A stretch of 64,000 nt of DNA from Parageobacillus sp. KH3-4 (GCF_022846435.1 NZ_AP025627.1:2700001-2764000), one strand, 5' to 3'; shown: positions 1-9,448, numbered from the stretch's first letter. Notes: generated by a model from the sequence alone, not told the origin. Numbers and translations are program-made.

Positions 1-684
1 TTGACATTCGATAAATGTGTATTGGCGAAAACGCTCTAACACACGGAAATGAGTGACCGCCTCTTTTCCGTTTTCTTCGGTGACCGCCATTTTTTTACGG
101 TCCCGTTTATCACGGCCGATCGGCGCGTCAATCGTGCCATAATCGTGCGGAATCACCCCGTGAACAATCGCTTTATATTTGCGCGTCACCGTTTTTTTCA
201 CAAGCTGATCGACAAGCGCCTGATGCGCCATATCGTTTTTGGCGACCATCAATAGCCCCGATGTATCTTTGTCAATCCGATGCACAATGCCCGGCCGAAG
301 AACGCCGTTAATTCCTGATAAATCATGGCAATGCGCGAGCAAAGCGTTAACGAGCGTGCCGCGCATATGCCCGGGAGCCGGGTGCACGACCATGCCGCGC
401 GGTTTATTGACAACGAGAACATCGGCATCCTCGTAATAAATATCTAACGGAATATTTTCCGGCTCGACATAAAGCGGCTCCGGCTCAGGGAGGCGAACGA
501 CGACAATATCGCCGGCGGAGCACTTGTAATTGGCTTTGACATGCTGATCGTTAACGGTGACAAGCTGATCTTTTATCCACTGCTGCACTTTCGAACGCGA
601 CCAGTCTTCATTTAGCGCAGCAATCACTTTATCAATTCGCTCATTGTCATATTCCTCATCAATATGAAACTGAACGACATCCAT
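1..684 (-). CDS. rluD: RluD-family 23S rRNA pseudouridine synthase (YlyB), 3' end cut by window edge
   Basis: Large-subunit rRNA pseudouridine synthase of the RluA/RluD family. The first 228 codons are in the window; the C-terminal end lies beyond position 1. An N-terminal S4 RNA-binding domain (about residues 10-75, with WSRSKVQQWIKD) is followed by the catalytic domain with HRIDKDTSG, whose Asp is the family nucleophile. The start is ATG 684-682: the T of the lspA stop is followed by an overlapping TGATG, and AAGGAG lies just upstream, so the two genes are translationally coupled. It matches B. subtilis YlyB in sequence and position. The exact uridines modified are not deducible here. Confidence 0.93.
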   Translation of the reverse strand, partial: MDVVQFHIDEEYDNERIDKVIAALNEDWSRSKVQQWIKDQLVTVNDQHVKANYKCSAGDIVVVRLPEPEPLYVEPENIPLDIYYEDADVLVVNKPRGMVVHPAPGHMRGTLVNALLAHCHDLSGINGVLRPGIVHRIDKDTSGLLMVAKNDMAHQALVDQLVKKTVTRKYKAIVHGVIPHDYGTIDAPIGRDKRDRKKMAVTEENGKEAVTHFRVLERFRQYTFIECQ

Positions 685-1148
685 CACTGACTCTCCTTTT
701 CTTTCGTTCCGGCAAAAAACGTTTTAATAAAGACAAGCGCCACTCCAATGCAAAGTGCGGAGTCAGCGATATTAAACACCGGAAAACTATATGTACCAAT
801 ATAAACATGAATAAAATCGACGACCTCTTTGCGAAAAAATCGATCAATAAAGTTGCCAAGCGCGCCCCCAAGCATAAGGCCGAGAGCAATTCCATACATC
901 CGCTCTCCGCGCGGCAACCGCTGAATATAAATGACTAATCCGACAGCAACAATGACGGTAATCAAATAAAACAGCCAAAACTGCCCTTGCAAAATCCCCC
1001 ACGCCGCGCCGCGGTTGCGATGGGATGTAATATAAAGCACGTCCGAAATAATTGGAATGCTTTCGCCAAGCCGCATATACTTTACAACAAGCCATTTCGT
1101 CCACTGGTCGATAACGATGACAGCGAGCGCAATGATATAGTATACCAC
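684..1148 (-). CDS. lspA: Lipoprotein signal peptidase II
   Basis: Membrane aspartyl protease that cleaves the signal peptide of prolipoproteins after diacylglyceryl modification. Four hydrophobic segments are visible. The catalytic Asp motifs are GNFIDR (about residue 100) and FNIADS (about residue 128), and [10 protein letters not shown] is the conserved loop. I chose the GTG at 1148, preceded by GGAGG at proper spacing; this gives 154 residues, the usual length, whereas an upstream ATG at 1244 would add 32 non-conserved residues. It overlaps the pseudouridine synthase gene by one base and probably has its own promoter, because a terminator separates it from ileS. Confidence 0.95.
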   Translation of the reverse strand: MVYYIIALAVIVIDQWTKWLVVKYMRLGESIPIISDVLYITSHRNRGAAWGILQGQFWLFYLITVIVAVGLVIYIQRLPRGERMYGIALGLMLGGALGNFIDRFFRKEVVDFIHVYIGTYSFPVFNIADSALCIGVALVFIKTFFAGTKEKESQ

Positions 1149-1181
1149 AATACTACCTCCACTCAACAGTATGCTTAATGA

Positions 1182-1211
1182 ATTGTAGCACAATCGGACA
1201 ATGACAGACAA
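1182..1211 (-). promoter_or_regulatory. Putative SigA promoter of lspA-rluD
   Basis: On the minus strand, TTGTCT (1211-1206) and TACAAT (1187-1182) are separated by 18 bp, about 35 bp upstream of the lspA GTG. It lies downstream of the ileS terminator, which fits an independent lspA-rluD unit. The -35 box is imperfect. B. subtilis ylyA, which sits between ileS and lspA there, is absent here. Confidence 0.5.
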
Positions 1212-1313
1212 TGATGAGTACAACCAACTAAGCAAAGTTTTCAACCGTCAGCGGCAAAACAGCTGGTGCACGCCAAGGAACTCCCATATCCTTTCTCTCC
1301 GAAAATCACCAAT

Positions 1314-1352
1314 ATAAAAAACGGCGGGACTTACCGAAATCGATAGTCCCGC
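1314..1352 (-). terminator. Rho-independent terminator of ileS
   Basis: On the minus strand GCGGGACT pairs with AGTCCCGC (plus-strand arms 1324-1332 and 1345-1352), followed by a T-run. It lies just downstream of the ileS stop codon. Confidence 0.85.
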
Positions 1353-1366
1353 GCACAGATAATACG

Positions 1367-4138
1367 TTATGCCGAATAATGTTCTTTCACGATGTGGGCG
1401 CAGCGAGGGCATAATGTCGGATGGTCGGAATCTTTGCCCACTTCCGGCGTCACCACCCAGCAGCGCTCGCACGTTTTCCCTTCCGCTTGTTTAACGATAA
1501 TCGCCACATTCGCGAATTTTTGCGCATCTTCTGGAGCTTTTTCATAGTCATCTGCGATCGTAAACTCAGATACGATAAATAACTGTTTGACATCTTCTTC
1601 AATCGATGCAAGCAATTGTCGCACTTCTTTTGTCGGATATACCGTAACGCTTGCATTTAGCGATTTGCCGATCACTTTTTCATTGCGCGCCACTTCCAAC
1701 GCTTTTAACACATCATCGCGCAAGCTCATAAACGCATCCCATTTTGCCACTAGCGCCCCTTCGCCGTCAATGTTAATTGCTTCCGGCATGTCAACAAGCT
1801 GAACGCTTTCTTCTTTTTCTTTCCGGTTTGGAATATGCTCCCATACTTCCTCTGCGGTATGCGGCAAAATCGGCGCCACAAGCTTCGTTAACGCGACAAC
1901 CGTTTCGTACAATACCGTCTGAATCGAACGGCGCGCGCGGTCGTTTGGCGCTTCGATATACAAAATATCTTTTGCGAAGTCTAAATAGAAAGCACTTAAA
2001 TCAACGGTGCAGAAATTGTTCACATCGTGATAAATGGACGCGAAATCGTACGTTTCATAAGCGTGTTTTACTTTTTCAATCAAACGGTTTAGTTTTACGA
2101 GCATGTAGCGGTCGACTTCGCGCAATTCGTTAACTGGAACCGCATCTGTCTCTGGGTTAAAGTCGAACAAGTTTCCAAGCATAAATCGGAATGTATTGCG
2201 GATTTTCCGATATACTTCCGCGACTTGTTTTAAAATGCTGTCGGAAATGCGAACGTCCGCTTGATAATCGACGGAAGCCACCCATAAGCGCAAAATGTCG
2301 GCGCCGAGCTGTTCCATCACCTTCGCCGGCACGACGACATTGCCGAGCGATTTGCTCATTTTCCGGCCTTCTCCATCAAGGACAAATCCGTGGCTCAATA
2401 CCGCTTTATACGGCGCTTTTCCGGTAACAGCGACGGCGGTTGAAAGCGAGGAGTTAAACCAGCCGCGATATTGGTCGGAACCTTCTAAATATAAATCAGC
2501 CGGACGGCGTAAATCGTCGCGTTCTACGAGCACTGCCTGATGGGAAGATCCGGAATCAAACCATACGTCCATAATGTCTGTTTCTTTCGTGAAAATGCCG
2601 TTCGGGCTCGATGGGTGTGTAAATCCTTCCGGCAATAAGTCTTTCGCCTCGCGCTCAAACCAAACGTTCGAGCCGTATTGACGGAACAAGTTAGACACAT
2701 GTTCAATCGTTTCGTCCGTAATAATCGGTTCGCCGTTTTCCCCATAAAAGACTGGGATCGGTACCCCCCACGCGCGCTGGCGGGAAATGCACCAGTCGCC
2801 GCGGTCGCGGATCATATTATGGATGCGGATTTCGCCCCATTCCGGAATCCATTTTGTTTCTTTAATGGCTTGGAGCAGTTCGCCACGAATTTTATCGATC
2901 GATGCAAACCATTGTGTCGTAGCGCGGAAAATCGTCGGCTTTTTCGTGCGCCAGTCATGCGGATACGAGTGAGTGATAAAACCAAGCTTCAAAAGCGCGC
3001 CGACTTCTTCTAGCTTTTTCGTAATCGCTTTGTTCGCTTCATCGTAAAACATTCCTTCAAAGCCTGGTGCTTCGCTTGTCATATAGCCGCGTTCATCGAC
3101 TGGACACAACACATCCAAGCCGTATTTTTGTCCGACAATAAAGTCGTCCTCCCCGTGTCCAGGCGCGGTATGAACGCATCCTGTTCCGGCGTCTGTCGTA
3201 ACATGTTCGCCGCAAACAACTAAAGAATCGCGGTCATAAAACGGATGTTTTGCCACAACGTATTCTAAGTCTTTTCCTTTGATCGTTTTCACAACTGTTA
3301 CGTCGTCCCAGCCGATTTCTTTCGCAACAGATTCTAATAACGCAGCCGCAACGACATATTTAGCACCATTTGTTTCAACAACTTGATAATCAAGGTCTGG
3401 ATGGACGGCAATCGCCAAGTTCGCCGGAATCGTCCACGGTGTTGTCGTCCAGATCACGATTTTTTCGTCCCCGTCAAGCACTCCTTTCCCGTCCTTCACT
3501 GGGAATGCGACATAAATGGAAGGTGAACGTTTATCTTTATACTCAATTTCCGCTTCCGCCAATGCCGATTCGCTCGATGGGGACCAATATACCGGCTTCA
3601 GGCCTTTATAAATCAGCCCTTTTTTCGCCATCTCGCCAAACACTTTAATTTGTTGCGCCTCATATTCACGTTTCAGCGTAATATACGGGTTTTCCCAATC
3701 GCCGCGCACGCCAAGGCGCTTAAATTGCTCGCGCTGGTTATTGATTTGTTCATACGCGTATTGTTCACAAAGCTTTCGAAATTCCGCGACGCTCATCGAT
3801 TTTCGGTCAACGCCTTTTTTCGCGAGCGCGGTTTCGATCGGAAGGCCATGCGTATCCCATCCAGGAACGTATGGAGCGCAATAACCGCTCATTGATTTAT
3901 AGCGGACGATGATATCTTTTAAAATTTTGTTTAACGCGTGCCCCATATGAATGTCGCCGTTCGCATACGGCGGTCCGTCATGCAGCACAAACAGCGGGCG
4001 GCCTTTTGTCCGTTCTTGCACTTTGCGATAAATGTCCATTTCTTCCCATTTTTTTTGAATTTGCGGCTCGCGCTTCGGCAAGTTTCCGCGCATTGGAAAT
4101 TCAGTGCGTGGCATTAACAGCGTTTCTTTATAATCCAT
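1367..4138 (-). CDS. ileS: Isoleucyl-tRNA synthetase
   Basis: Class I aminoacyl-tRNA synthetase charging tRNA-Ile in the cytoplasm. The 923-residue protein has the HIGH-type motif ([13 protein letters not shown], about residue 57), a long CP1 editing insertion, the KMSKS motif ([10 protein letters not shown], about 590), an anticodon-binding region and a C-terminal zinc finger (CERCW...CPRC). The start at ATG 4138 is preferred over upstream in-frame starts because GGGAGGA sits 7 bases before it and the protein then begins [10 protein letters not shown] as in Bacillus homologues. An Ile T-box leader precedes it and a strong terminator follows, so it is probably monocistronic. Confidence 0.97.
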   Translation of the reverse strand: MDYKETLLMPRTEFPMRGNLPKREPQIQKKWEEMDIYRKVQERTKGRPLFVLHDGPPYANGDIHMGHALNKILKDIIVRYKSMSGYCAPYVPGWDTHGLPIETALAKKGVDRKSMSVAEFRKLCEQYAYEQINNQREQFKRLGVRGDWENPYITLKREYEAQQIKVFGEMAKKGLIYKGLKPVYWSPSSESALAEAEIEYKDKRSPSIYVAFPVKDGKGVLDGDEKIVIWTTTPWTIPANLAIAVHPDLDYQVVETNGAKYVVAAALLESVAKEIGWDDVTVVKTIKGKDLEYVVAKHPFYDRDSLVVCGEHVTTDAGTGCVHTAPGHGEDDFIVGQKYGLDVLCPVDERGYMTSEAPGFEGMFYDEANKAITKKLEEVGALLKLGFITHSYPHDWRTKKPTIFRATTQWFASIDKIRGELLQAIKETKWIPEWGEIRIHNMIRDRGDWCISRQRAWGVPIPVFYGENGEPIITDETIEHVSNLFRQYGSNVWFEREAKDLLPEGFTHPSSPNGIFTKETDIMDVWFDSGSSHQAVLVERDDLRRPADLYLEGSDQYRGWFNSSLSTAVAVTGKAPYKAVLSHGFVLDGEGRKMSKSLGNVVVPAKVMEQLGADILRLWVASVDYQADVRISDSILKQVAEVYRKIRNTFRFMLGNLFDFNPETDAVPVNELREVDRYMLVKLNRLIEKVKHAYETYDFASIYHDVNNFCTVDLSAFYLDFAKDILYIEAPNDRARRSIQTVLYETVVALTKLVAPILPHTAEEVWEHIPNRKEKEESVQLVDMPEAINIDGEGALVAKWDAFMSLRDDVLKALEVARNEKVIGKSLNASVTVYPTKEVRQLLASIEEDVKQLFIVSEFTIADDYEKAPEDAQKFANVAIIVKQAEGKTCERCWVVTPEVGKDSDHPTLCPRCAHIVKEHYSA

Positions 4139-4224
4139 GCTCATTCCTCCCATCCTTTTTTATTCATAAATGGAATAGACAAATTTTTTAACAAAAAATG
4201 AAAATTGAGAGACAGCAAAAACGT

Positions 4225-4475
4225 AAAAAACCGCTCTCTCCCAAAAAGGGACGAGAACGGTCTCGCGGTACCACCCTTATTGGCTATGTATGCCATAGCC
4301 CACTCTGCATTCGTAACGTGAATGACTCGCCATTGCCTACTCTTTCGTTCAGCATGGAACTCCAGGGTGATCTTCACTCTTTCGCTTATGCCAGGCTTCC
4401 ACCATCCCCGGCTCGCTGAAATAAGCGGTGAAAGAGCTACTGTCCCCTTCATCGTTAACAGCTATGTTCATTTTA
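4225..4475 (-). ncRNA. T-box leader of ileS (isoleucine specifier)
   Basis: Transcription-attenuation leader sensing uncharged tRNA-Ile. The minus strand carries the conserved T-box AAGGGTGGTACCGCGAG (4279-4263), immediately followed by a terminator whose arms lie at 4248-4260 and 4231-4242 with a T-run after it. Upstream, AGTGAAGATCACC contains a plausible ATC specifier codon at 4371-4369, matching the downstream gene. When uncharged tRNA pairs with the T-box, the antiterminator forms instead of this hairpin. The extent is set from the estimated transcription start to the end of the T-run; the specifier assignment rests on its context, not on folding. Confidence 0.93.
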
Positions 4476-4481
4476 TTCGAT

Positions 4482-4511
4482 ATTATATGCAAAAGATCCG
4501 GCTGTCGTCAA
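4482..4511 (-). promoter_or_regulatory. SigA-type promoter of the ileS T-box transcript
   Basis: On the minus strand TTGACG (4511-4506) and TATAAT (4487-4482) are separated by 18 bp. The -35 box overlaps the divIVA stop codon. The start would be near 4475, giving a leader of roughly 335 nt before ileS, normal for a T-box gene. Confidence 0.75.
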
Positions 4512-5020
4512 GATTGAGAGAGCTCTTCCTTTTCCTCTGTTTCCACGTTAGGCGCTTCATATTCCATTAAATCATCCCAATCGCTGTTATTCAACATTTC
4601 TAGCTGCGCCTCAACGAGCATGCGAAAACGCGTGCGAAACACTTTCGATTGCCGCTTTAACTCTTCGATTTCGAGAGCGATTTTCCGCGATTTCGCGAGC
4701 GCTTCGCTGATGATGCGCTCCGCGTTTTTCTCCGCTTCCTTAATGATCAGCTTTGCCTCTTTTTGCGCGTTCCGCTTCACTTCTTCCGCCGTTTCTTGGG
4801 CGACTAAAATCGATTTGTTTAATGTTTCTTCAATATTCGTAAAGTAATTTAGCTTTTCTGTCAATTCCGCTACCTTTTCCTCCAGCTGCTTTTTTTCGCG
4901 AATCACCATTTCATAATCTTTAATAACTTGATCAAGAAATTCGTTCACTTCATCTTCATCATAGCCACGAAAACCTCGGCTAAATTCTTTATTATGAATA
5001 TCTAATGGCGTTAAAGGCAC
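4508..5020 (-). CDS. divIVA: Cell-division polarity protein DivIVA
   Basis: Coiled-coil protein that binds negatively curved membrane at poles and septa and positions Min proteins and, in sporulation, the chromosome anchor. Residues 1-55 form the membrane-binding domain with FRGYDEDEVNEFLDQV. A long coiled coil follows and the C terminus is acidic. The GTG start at 5020 has GGAGG 8 bases upstream and gives 170 residues beginning VPLTPLDIHN, matching the family N terminus; the ATG at 5041 lacks a good ribosome site. Its neighbours ylmH-sepF upstream and ileS downstream are as in B. subtilis. Confidence 0.96.
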   Translation of the reverse strand: MPLTPLDIHNKEFSRGFRGYDEDEVNEFLDQVIKDYEMVIREKKQLEEKVAELTEKLNYFTNIEETLNKSILVAQETAEEVKRNAQKEAKLIIKEAEKNAERIISEALAKSRKIALEIEELKRQSKVFRTRFRMLVEAQLEMLNNSDWDDLMEYEAPNVETEEKEELSQS

Positions 5021-5095
5021 AATGGCCACCTCCGTCTGCATAATTCCTTTTCCATATCATTCGACATTTTTCTATTAATTCCTGCAGTCATTTGA

Positions 5096-5869
5096 TTATT
5101 TTTGGATTCCAACGCGAATGCGCCACCTATCCTTTTTTGTTTTTCCGTCAATCGCTATAATTTTGCAGCGTCCAAACCCGCGCGCGGAAAGAACGTCTCC
5201 CTGTCGGCATTCAAAATGTGCATGCTCGACGATTTTCCAATTAACTTTTACAAATCCATTTTCAATGAATGACTGAATTTTTTGCCGCGATGCATGAAAC
5301 GCTTGTGATAATATCGCATCTAGCCTTAATGACGAAACGGTAATCGTTGTATCTCGCCAATTTTCTTCTAATTCGATTATGTCCGTCAACGGCTTTTTTT
5401 CTATAGAAACATTCGCTTTGCCAATCGCGTGCAAATGCAAACGAATATAGTCAGCCACTTCGTTTGCTGCCAAAAATTGAATTTGCTCATCTTTCATTAA
5501 AATATCACCAAATTTGCCGCGCCTCAACCCGAGCGACATGAGCGCCCCTAGCACTTGGCGATGCCCGATCGTTACAAACTTGCTCGGATAACGGATCTCA
5601 AATAAAGCAATTTCATAATCTTCTTCCGAAGGTTGAAAATACGGCGGATATAATAGCGCCCGCTTGCGTTCCGTAAACGGCGCTCCGCCAAAAAATGAAA
5701 AATGCACTTCCTCGTCACGGCCAATGACGCTTTGCACAATTTGCTGCTCGCGTGGATCTAAAAAATCGGTAAGCTTCGGCGCGTATTGTCTCTTTACCGT
5801 TTCCTGCCACTCTAATACTTGATCAATAAAATGATGTTCTTCTTTGCGAAAATGCTGATATATTTCCAT
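5096..5869 (-). CDS. ylmH: RNA-binding S4-domain protein YlmH
   Basis: 257-residue protein with a C-terminal S4 RNA-binding domain (about residues 181-240, beginning near SSLRLDAILSQAF and containing RQGDVLSARGFGR) and an N-terminal YlmH-specific domain. Family members are associated with ribosomes; published work on B. subtilis YlmH links it to rescue of stalled 50S-peptidyl-tRNA complexes. That role is from the literature, not visible here. It sits between divIVA and ylmG in the sepF gene group. Confidence 0.93.
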   Translation of the reverse strand: MEIYQHFRKEEHHFIDQVLEWQETVKRQYAPKLTDFLDPREQQIVQSVIGRDEEVHFSFFGGAPFTERKRALLYPPYFQPSEEDYEIALFEIRYPSKFVTIGHRQVLGALMSLGLRRGKFGDILMKDEQIQFLAANEVADYIRLHLHAIGKANVSIEKKPLTDIIELEENWRDTTITVSSLRLDAILSQAFHASRQKIQSFIENGFVKVNWKIVEHAHFECRQGDVLSARGFGRCKIIAIDGKTKKDRWRIRVGIQK

Positions 5870-5893
5870 CGCTTACACCTAACTTTCATGAAA

Positions 5894-5922
5894 GAAAGGA
5901 ACCCTAATAACGGATTCCTTAC
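5894..5922 (-). terminator. Weak hairpin at the ylmG stop
   Basis: A 9-bp stem with one wobble pair (plus-strand arms 5896-5904 and 5912-5920) overlaps the ylmG stop codon and is followed on the minus strand by TCTTT. It may attenuate transcription before ylmH. Confidence 0.4.
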
Positions 5923-6188
5923 ACTAAATTGAACATATCAAAAAGAGCGTACAATCCTTTTGTCGCAAAGCGAAGCACTAAAAAGGCGACAATCGGAGAA
6001 ACGTCAATCATTCCGATTGGCGGAATAATGCGGCGAAACGGTTCTAAATACGGCTCACAAATCGCTGCCAGCATCTGCCCGATTTTCGTATCACGCGCAT
6101 TGGGAAACCATGACATCAAAATGTAAATAATGAGCGCATACGTATAAATTTGAATCAATGTCGTCAAAAACCATAGCAAACTATCCAT
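5919..6188 (-). CDS. ylmG: YggT-family membrane protein YlmG
   Basis: 89-residue protein with two hydrophobic segments flanking the conserved YggT region ([20 protein letters not shown]). It lies between sepF and ylmH, the conserved setting across Firmicutes and cyanobacteria. Plant and cyanobacterial relatives affect nucleoid or chloroplast division; the molecular role is not established. Six bases separate it from sepF, so co-transcription is likely. Confidence 0.92.
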   Translation of the reverse strand: MDSLLWFLTTLIQIYTYALIIYILMSWFPNARDTKIGQMLAAICEPYLEPFRRIIPPIGMIDVSPIVAFLVLRFATKGLYALFDMFNLV

Positions 6189-6194
6189 AAACCA

Positions 6195-6620
6195 TTACCA
6201 CCTCTTCATTGGCGTATCAACGTCACTGTCGATGGAAATCGAACCAGTCACGTCTACGTTATCTGGAGTGCACAAAAAAATTTTCGTGCCAACTTGCTGA
6301 ATATCTCCTCCAATCGCGTATACGGTACCGCTTAAAAAATCGACGATGCGTTTCGCTTGGTCATGTTGAATTCGTTGCAAATTCACAACTACTGCGCGGC
6401 GATTTTTTAGATGGTCAGCGATTTCTTGCGCTTCCGCATACGCTCTTGGTTCAATTAACACCACTTTGGACGATTTGTGCACGCTTTGCAAACTCACCAC
6501 ATTGGATTTCGCATTTTCCTTTGCCATTTCTTGAGTTTCTTCCTCTTCCTCATACTCTTCTTCATATTCGTCATAATCTTCCTCTAAAAAATAATCTTTG
6601 AACTTTTTGATTAATCCCAT
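6195..6620 (-). CDS. sepF: Cell-division protein SepF
   Basis: 141-residue FtsZ membrane anchor. The N-terminal amphipathic helix ([11 protein letters not shown]) inserts into membrane, a Glu-rich linker spans about residues 13-32, and the C-terminal DUF552 domain (about 50-135) forms the ring-polymerising, FtsZ-binding core; [16 protein letters not shown] is the family signature. The ATG at 6620 has AGGAGGTG upstream; the in-frame GTG at 6629 lies inside that ribosome site. Works with FtsA and FtsZ encoded near 11408-13841. Confidence 0.95.
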   Translation of the reverse strand: MGLIKKFKDYFLEEDYDEYEEEYEEEEETQEMAKENAKSNVVSLQSVHKSSKVVLIEPRAYAEAQEIADHLKNRRAVVVNLQRIQHDQAKRIVDFLSGTVYAIGGDIQQVGTKIFLCTPDNVDVTGSISIDSDVDTPMKRW

Positions 6621-6632
6621 TGATTTCACCTC

Positions 6633-7310
6633 CTAAAATTCTTTTCCGACAAGCGATGTGCCGAGCCGAATAAAAGTTGCGCCTTCTTCAATGGCAATCA
6701 CGTAATCGTTGGACATGCCCATCGACAGCTCCGTGCATGGAGCATTTGGAATGTGCAATGCTTGTACATTTTCTTGCAACAATTTTAATTGGCGAAAGCA
6801 CGCACGTAAAACGGATTCATCATCCGTATAAGGCGCCATCGTCATTAAGCCGATTACTTCAATACGAGAAAAATCTCGCAGCTGCTCAATAAACGGAATC
6901 ACTTCCTCTTTTGCTAACCCATGTTTCGTCGCTTCGCCGGATACGTTCACTTGGACAAAACATTTCATCCGCTTCGTTGCTCGTTTTTCGATTTCTTTCG
7001 CAAGCGACATTCGATCAAGAGAATGAATATAATCGACTTTATCAATAATATTTTTCACTTTGCGTGATTGCAGCGTACCAATAAAATGCCATGTCGGCTC
7101 GTTCCCTAACGCTGCGTATTTTTGTAGCAACCCATCATCACGATTTTCTCCCAAATCGGTAATGCCAGCTTCTAACGCCTCTTTCGCCCGTTCTACACTC
7201 ACATATTTCGTAACGGCAACAATGCGAATGTCGGCAGGGTGGCGCCCCACGCGTTGACACGCTGCTTCAATGTTTTCGCGAATGATTGCTAAATTGTCGC
7301 GGACCGTCAT
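6633..7310 (-). CDS. ylmE: PLP-homeostasis protein YlmE (YggS/PROSC family)
   Basis: 225-residue alanine-racemase-fold protein that binds pyridoxal phosphate through the Lys in VAVTKYV (about residue 35). [23 protein letters not shown] and SMGMSNDY are conserved family blocks. It has no known catalytic activity and buffers PLP and amino-acid pools. A GGGGG ribosome site precedes the ATG; the gene begins three bases after the pgeF stop region, so it is part of the ylm operon. Confidence 0.94.
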   Translation of the reverse strand: MTVRDNLAIIRENIEAACQRVGRHPADIRIVAVTKYVSVERAKEALEAGITDLGENRDDGLLQKYAALGNEPTWHFIGTLQSRKVKNIIDKVDYIHSLDRMSLAKEIEKRATKRMKCFVQVNVSGEATKHGLAKEEVIPFIEQLRDFSRIEVIGLMTMAPYTDDESVLRACFRQLKLLQENVQALHIPNAPCTELSMGMSNDYVIAIEEGATFIRLGTSLVGKEF

Positions 7311-7313
7311 CGT

Positions 7314-8132
7314 TCATTCCCCCTTCCTGCCGATAAACGCCATCATTCTTCCTGTTTTTCCTTGATCACGGCGATGGGAAAAAAACAAATGATCAGCGCA
7401 ACTCGTACAATACCCGGAAACATCAATGTGTTCTTCACGAATTCCTGCCTTTATCAGTAATACTTTATTCAGCTCTTTTAAATCAAGGGCATATTGTCCT
7501 ATGCTCACTTGCTTATAAGGAGCCTGCTCACCATCCAAAACATGGTCGACGCACGTGATGACGCGATCATCGACGATATAGCAGCAAGCGCCAATCGCCG
7601 GACCGATCGCCACGTATATGTCATCAAAAGGAATATGTTCACGCTCATGCCAAAGGCGAACCATTTCTCCCGCAATGTTTTTTACCGTCCCCCTCCAGCC
7701 GGCATGAGCAAGACCTATCATGCCATGTTTCGGTGCCATAAAATAAAGCGGAACACAATCAGCAAAACATAAAGCAAGCAACAATCCGGCTTCTTTTGTA
7801 TACAAGCCGTCCGTTCCGGCAATAGCCGACTCGTAATCGGTTGCTCCTTTCCCACTTTGACTGCTCGTCACCTTCTCAACGCGAGCATCATGTATTTGTT
7901 CGCAACATACCCATCGGTCCAACGGAAATTGAAGCAGATCCGCCAGCCGCTGTCGATTGCGGCGAACAGAAGAAACTTCATCATCAATATGCAGCCCTAA
8001 ATTGAACGTCGCAAACTCCCCTTTGCTAACGCCTCCGTGTTTTGTCGTAAATCCAGCGACAAGACTAGGAAACGAACGGCGTCCTCGCAACAACAGCACT
8101 TCTTTTTCCACTTGTTGAAAAATGTCTAACAT
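7314..8132 (-). CDS. pgeF: Peptidoglycan editing factor PgeF / YlmD, laccase-fold purine nucleoside phosphorylase
   Basis: 272-residue protein of the YfiH/DUF152 family. His and Cys residues for metal binding are in TKHGGVS, CFADCVPL and GLAHAGWRG, and CTSCADHLFFSHRRD is the C-terminal signature. Family members have adenosine deaminase/purine nucleoside phosphorylase activity and have been linked to correct muropeptide composition. The start at ATG 8132 has GAGGT 8 bases upstream; the upstream GTG at 8168 would add 12 unrelated residues. Confidence 0.92.
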   Translation of the reverse strand: MLDIFQQVEKEVLLLRGRRSFPSLVAGFTTKHGGVSKGEFATFNLGLHIDDEVSSVRRNRQRLADLLQFPLDRWVCCEQIHDARVEKVTSSQSGKGATDYESAIAGTDGLYTKEAGLLLALCFADCVPLYFMAPKHGMIGLAHAGWRGTVKNIAGEMVRLWHEREHIPFDDIYVAIGPAIGACCYIVDDRVITCVDHVLDGEQAPYKQVSIGQYALDLKELNKVLLIKAGIREEHIDVSGYCTSCADHLFFSHRRDQGKTGRMMAFIGRKGE

Positions 8133-8215
8133 TTTCGTCAACCTCATGTTTTTGTTGGTTTTTATCACTTTTTTTCCTATTTTATCATAGTTTTCTTCAA
8201 CGTGATAATCATTAT

Positions 8216-8458
8216 TTATTCACTTTCATGTAATCGTACTAAAATGACATCCGCGCCAACTTTGACGATATTTTGCCACGGAATCACCGTTTCCTCTTCC
8301 CTGCCAAACAAGCCGAGCACCTTTCCCGCCCCCAAGATGATCAGCGATTGTATTTGCCCTGTCTGCAAGTCAATATCTATGTCACCGATGTTTCCTAATT
8401 TTTTCCCATTTGCAACGTTTACAACGTCTTTTGTTTGAAATTCGGAAATTCTCATCAT
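8216..8458 (-). CDS. ylmC: PRC-barrel protein YlmC/YmxH
   Basis: 80-residue PRC-barrel protein (RISEFQTKDVVNVANGKKLG and VIPWQNIVKVG are family blocks). It follows sigG as in B. subtilis, without ylmA between. The start is one of two tandem ATGs at 8458/8455 with GGGGG seven bases upstream; the upstream ATG frame adds a non-conserved leader. The paralogue YmxH also belongs to sporulating bacilli; no biochemical role is established. Confidence 0.9.
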   Translation of the reverse strand: MMRISEFQTKDVVNVANGKKLGNIGDIDIDLQTGQIQSLIILGAGKVLGLFGREEETVIPWQNIVKVGADVILVRLHESE

Positions 8459-8520
8459 CCAACATCCCCCGCTTTTTTCTCTTACCATCACTATATGAAT
8501 CTGCCTAGTAGCTTATGTAA

Positions 8521-8550
8521 AAAAGAAAAGAGCCGTAACGAACAGCTCTT
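8521..8550 (-). terminator. Terminator at the end of sigG
   Basis: On the minus strand AAGAGC and GCTCTT form a hairpin (8550-8526) that includes part of the sigG stop codon and is followed by TTCTTTT. Confidence 0.7.
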
Positions 8551-9328
8551 ATACTTGAATGTTTTTGTTCATTTGGCGTATTGCCGCTTTTTCCAGCCGC
8601 GATACTTGCGCTTGGGAAATTCCGATTTCTTCAGCAACTTCCATTTGCGTTTTTCCTTGAAAAAAACGCTTGCGGATGATCATTTTTTCCCGTTCGTTCA
8701 AACGGCGCAGCCCTTCTTTTAGGGCGATTTCTTCAATCCATTGGCTATCGCAACTGCGTTCATCGCTTAATTGGTCCATCACATAAATTGGATCGCCGCC
8801 ATCGTTATAAATCGGTTCAAATAACGAAACAGGATCTTGAATCGCATCTAAAGCAAACACCACTTCTTCATGGGGAATTCCAAGCACGTTGGCAATTTCT
8901 TCGGTCGTCGGCTCTTTCGCCGCCTCCCCCATTAATTTTTCACGCACTTGCAGCGCTTTATAGGCAATGTCACGAAGCGAGCGGGAAACGCGAATCGGAT
9001 TGTTGTCGCGCAAATATCTGCGGATCTCTCCAATAATCATTGGCACCGCATACGTAGAAAATTTCACATTTTGGCTTAAATCAAAGTTATCAATAGATTT
9101 CATAAGTCCGATACAACCAACTTGAAACAAATCATCCACAAACTCACCGCGATTGTTAAACCGCTGGATCACACTTAATACGAGACGTAAATTTCCATTT
9201 ACTAACTTTTCCCTTGCCTCTAAATCCCCTTCATGCATTCGTTTGAATAGTTCTCTCATTTCTTCGTTTTTTAGTACTGGAAGCTTTGAGGTGTCTACTC
9301 CGCAAATCTCCACTTTGTTTCTTGTCAA
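8549..9328 (-). CDS. sigG: Late forespore sigma factor SigG
   Basis: 259-residue sigma-70 factor controlling late forespore genes. Region 2 (NGNLRLVLSVIQRFNNRG, FSTYAVPMIIGEIRRYLRD), region 3 and the region 4 helix-turn-helix (TQMEVAEEIGISQAQVSRLEK) are complete. The N terminus TRNKVEICGVDTSKLP is the SigG-specific segment that contributes to anti-sigma discrimination. The TTG at 9328 with GGAGGG upstream aligns with the family start; ATG 9343 lies in the ribosome site. It has a candidate SigF/SigG promoter and an inverted repeat just upstream, so read-through from sigE may be poorly translated. Confidence 0.97.
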   Translation of the reverse strand: MTRNKVEICGVDTSKLPVLKNEEMRELFKRMHEGDLEAREKLVNGNLRLVLSVIQRFNNRGEFVDDLFQVGCIGLMKSIDNFDLSQNVKFSTYAVPMIIGEIRRYLRDNNPIRVSRSLRDIAYKALQVREKLMGEAAKEPTTEEIANVLGIPHEEVVFALDAIQDPVSLFEPIYNDGGDPIYVMDQLSDERSCDSQWIEEIALKEGLRRLNEREKMIIRKRFFQGKTQMEVAEEIGISQAQVSRLEKAAIRQMNKNIQV

Positions 9329-9344
9329 GTCTTTCCCTCCCATC

Positions 9345-9379
9345 AGGAGATGCTGAATCGTCAGTTTTCAGTATCTCCT
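9345..9379 (-). repeat. Inverted repeat between the sigG promoter and ribosome site
   Basis: Arms 9345-9357 and 9367-9379 match at 12 of 13 positions, with a 9-base loop. The 5' arm on the minus strand contains the putative SigF -10 element, while the 3' arm ends five bases before the GGGAGG ribosome site. RNA started upstream of sigE would contain both arms, whereas RNA started at the sigG promoter would lack nearly all of the 5' arm. A stem-loop of this kind has been reported at B. subtilis sigG. Confidence 0.8.
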
Positions 9380-9397
9380 CTGGAAGAAAAAATATGC
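9369..9397 (-). promoter_or_regulatory. Putative SigF/SigG promoter of sigG
   Basis: On the minus strand GCATA (9397-9393) is followed after 14 bp by GGAGATACTG (9378-9369). This fits the forespore consensus of GYATA at -35 and GGnnAnnnT at -10. The spacing to the TTG start (about 35 nt leader) is compatible. Confidence 0.7.
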
Positions 9398-9414
9398 ACG
9401 CTTGTCTAAAGCAC

Positions 9415-9445
9415 ATAAAAAACGGCAATGAAGCCATCGCCGTTA
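9415..9445 (-). terminator. Terminator after sigE
   Basis: AACGGCGATG pairs with CATTGCCGTT on the minus strand (9444-9421), followed by a T-run. It would limit spoIIG transcription from entering sigG. Confidence 0.85.
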
Positions 9446-9448
9446 TTT

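Noticed and set aside
1367-4138. Mupirocin-resistance-type (eukaryotic-like) IleS
   Set aside because: The motif spacing, zinc finger and T-box match the ordinary bacterial Bacillus type.
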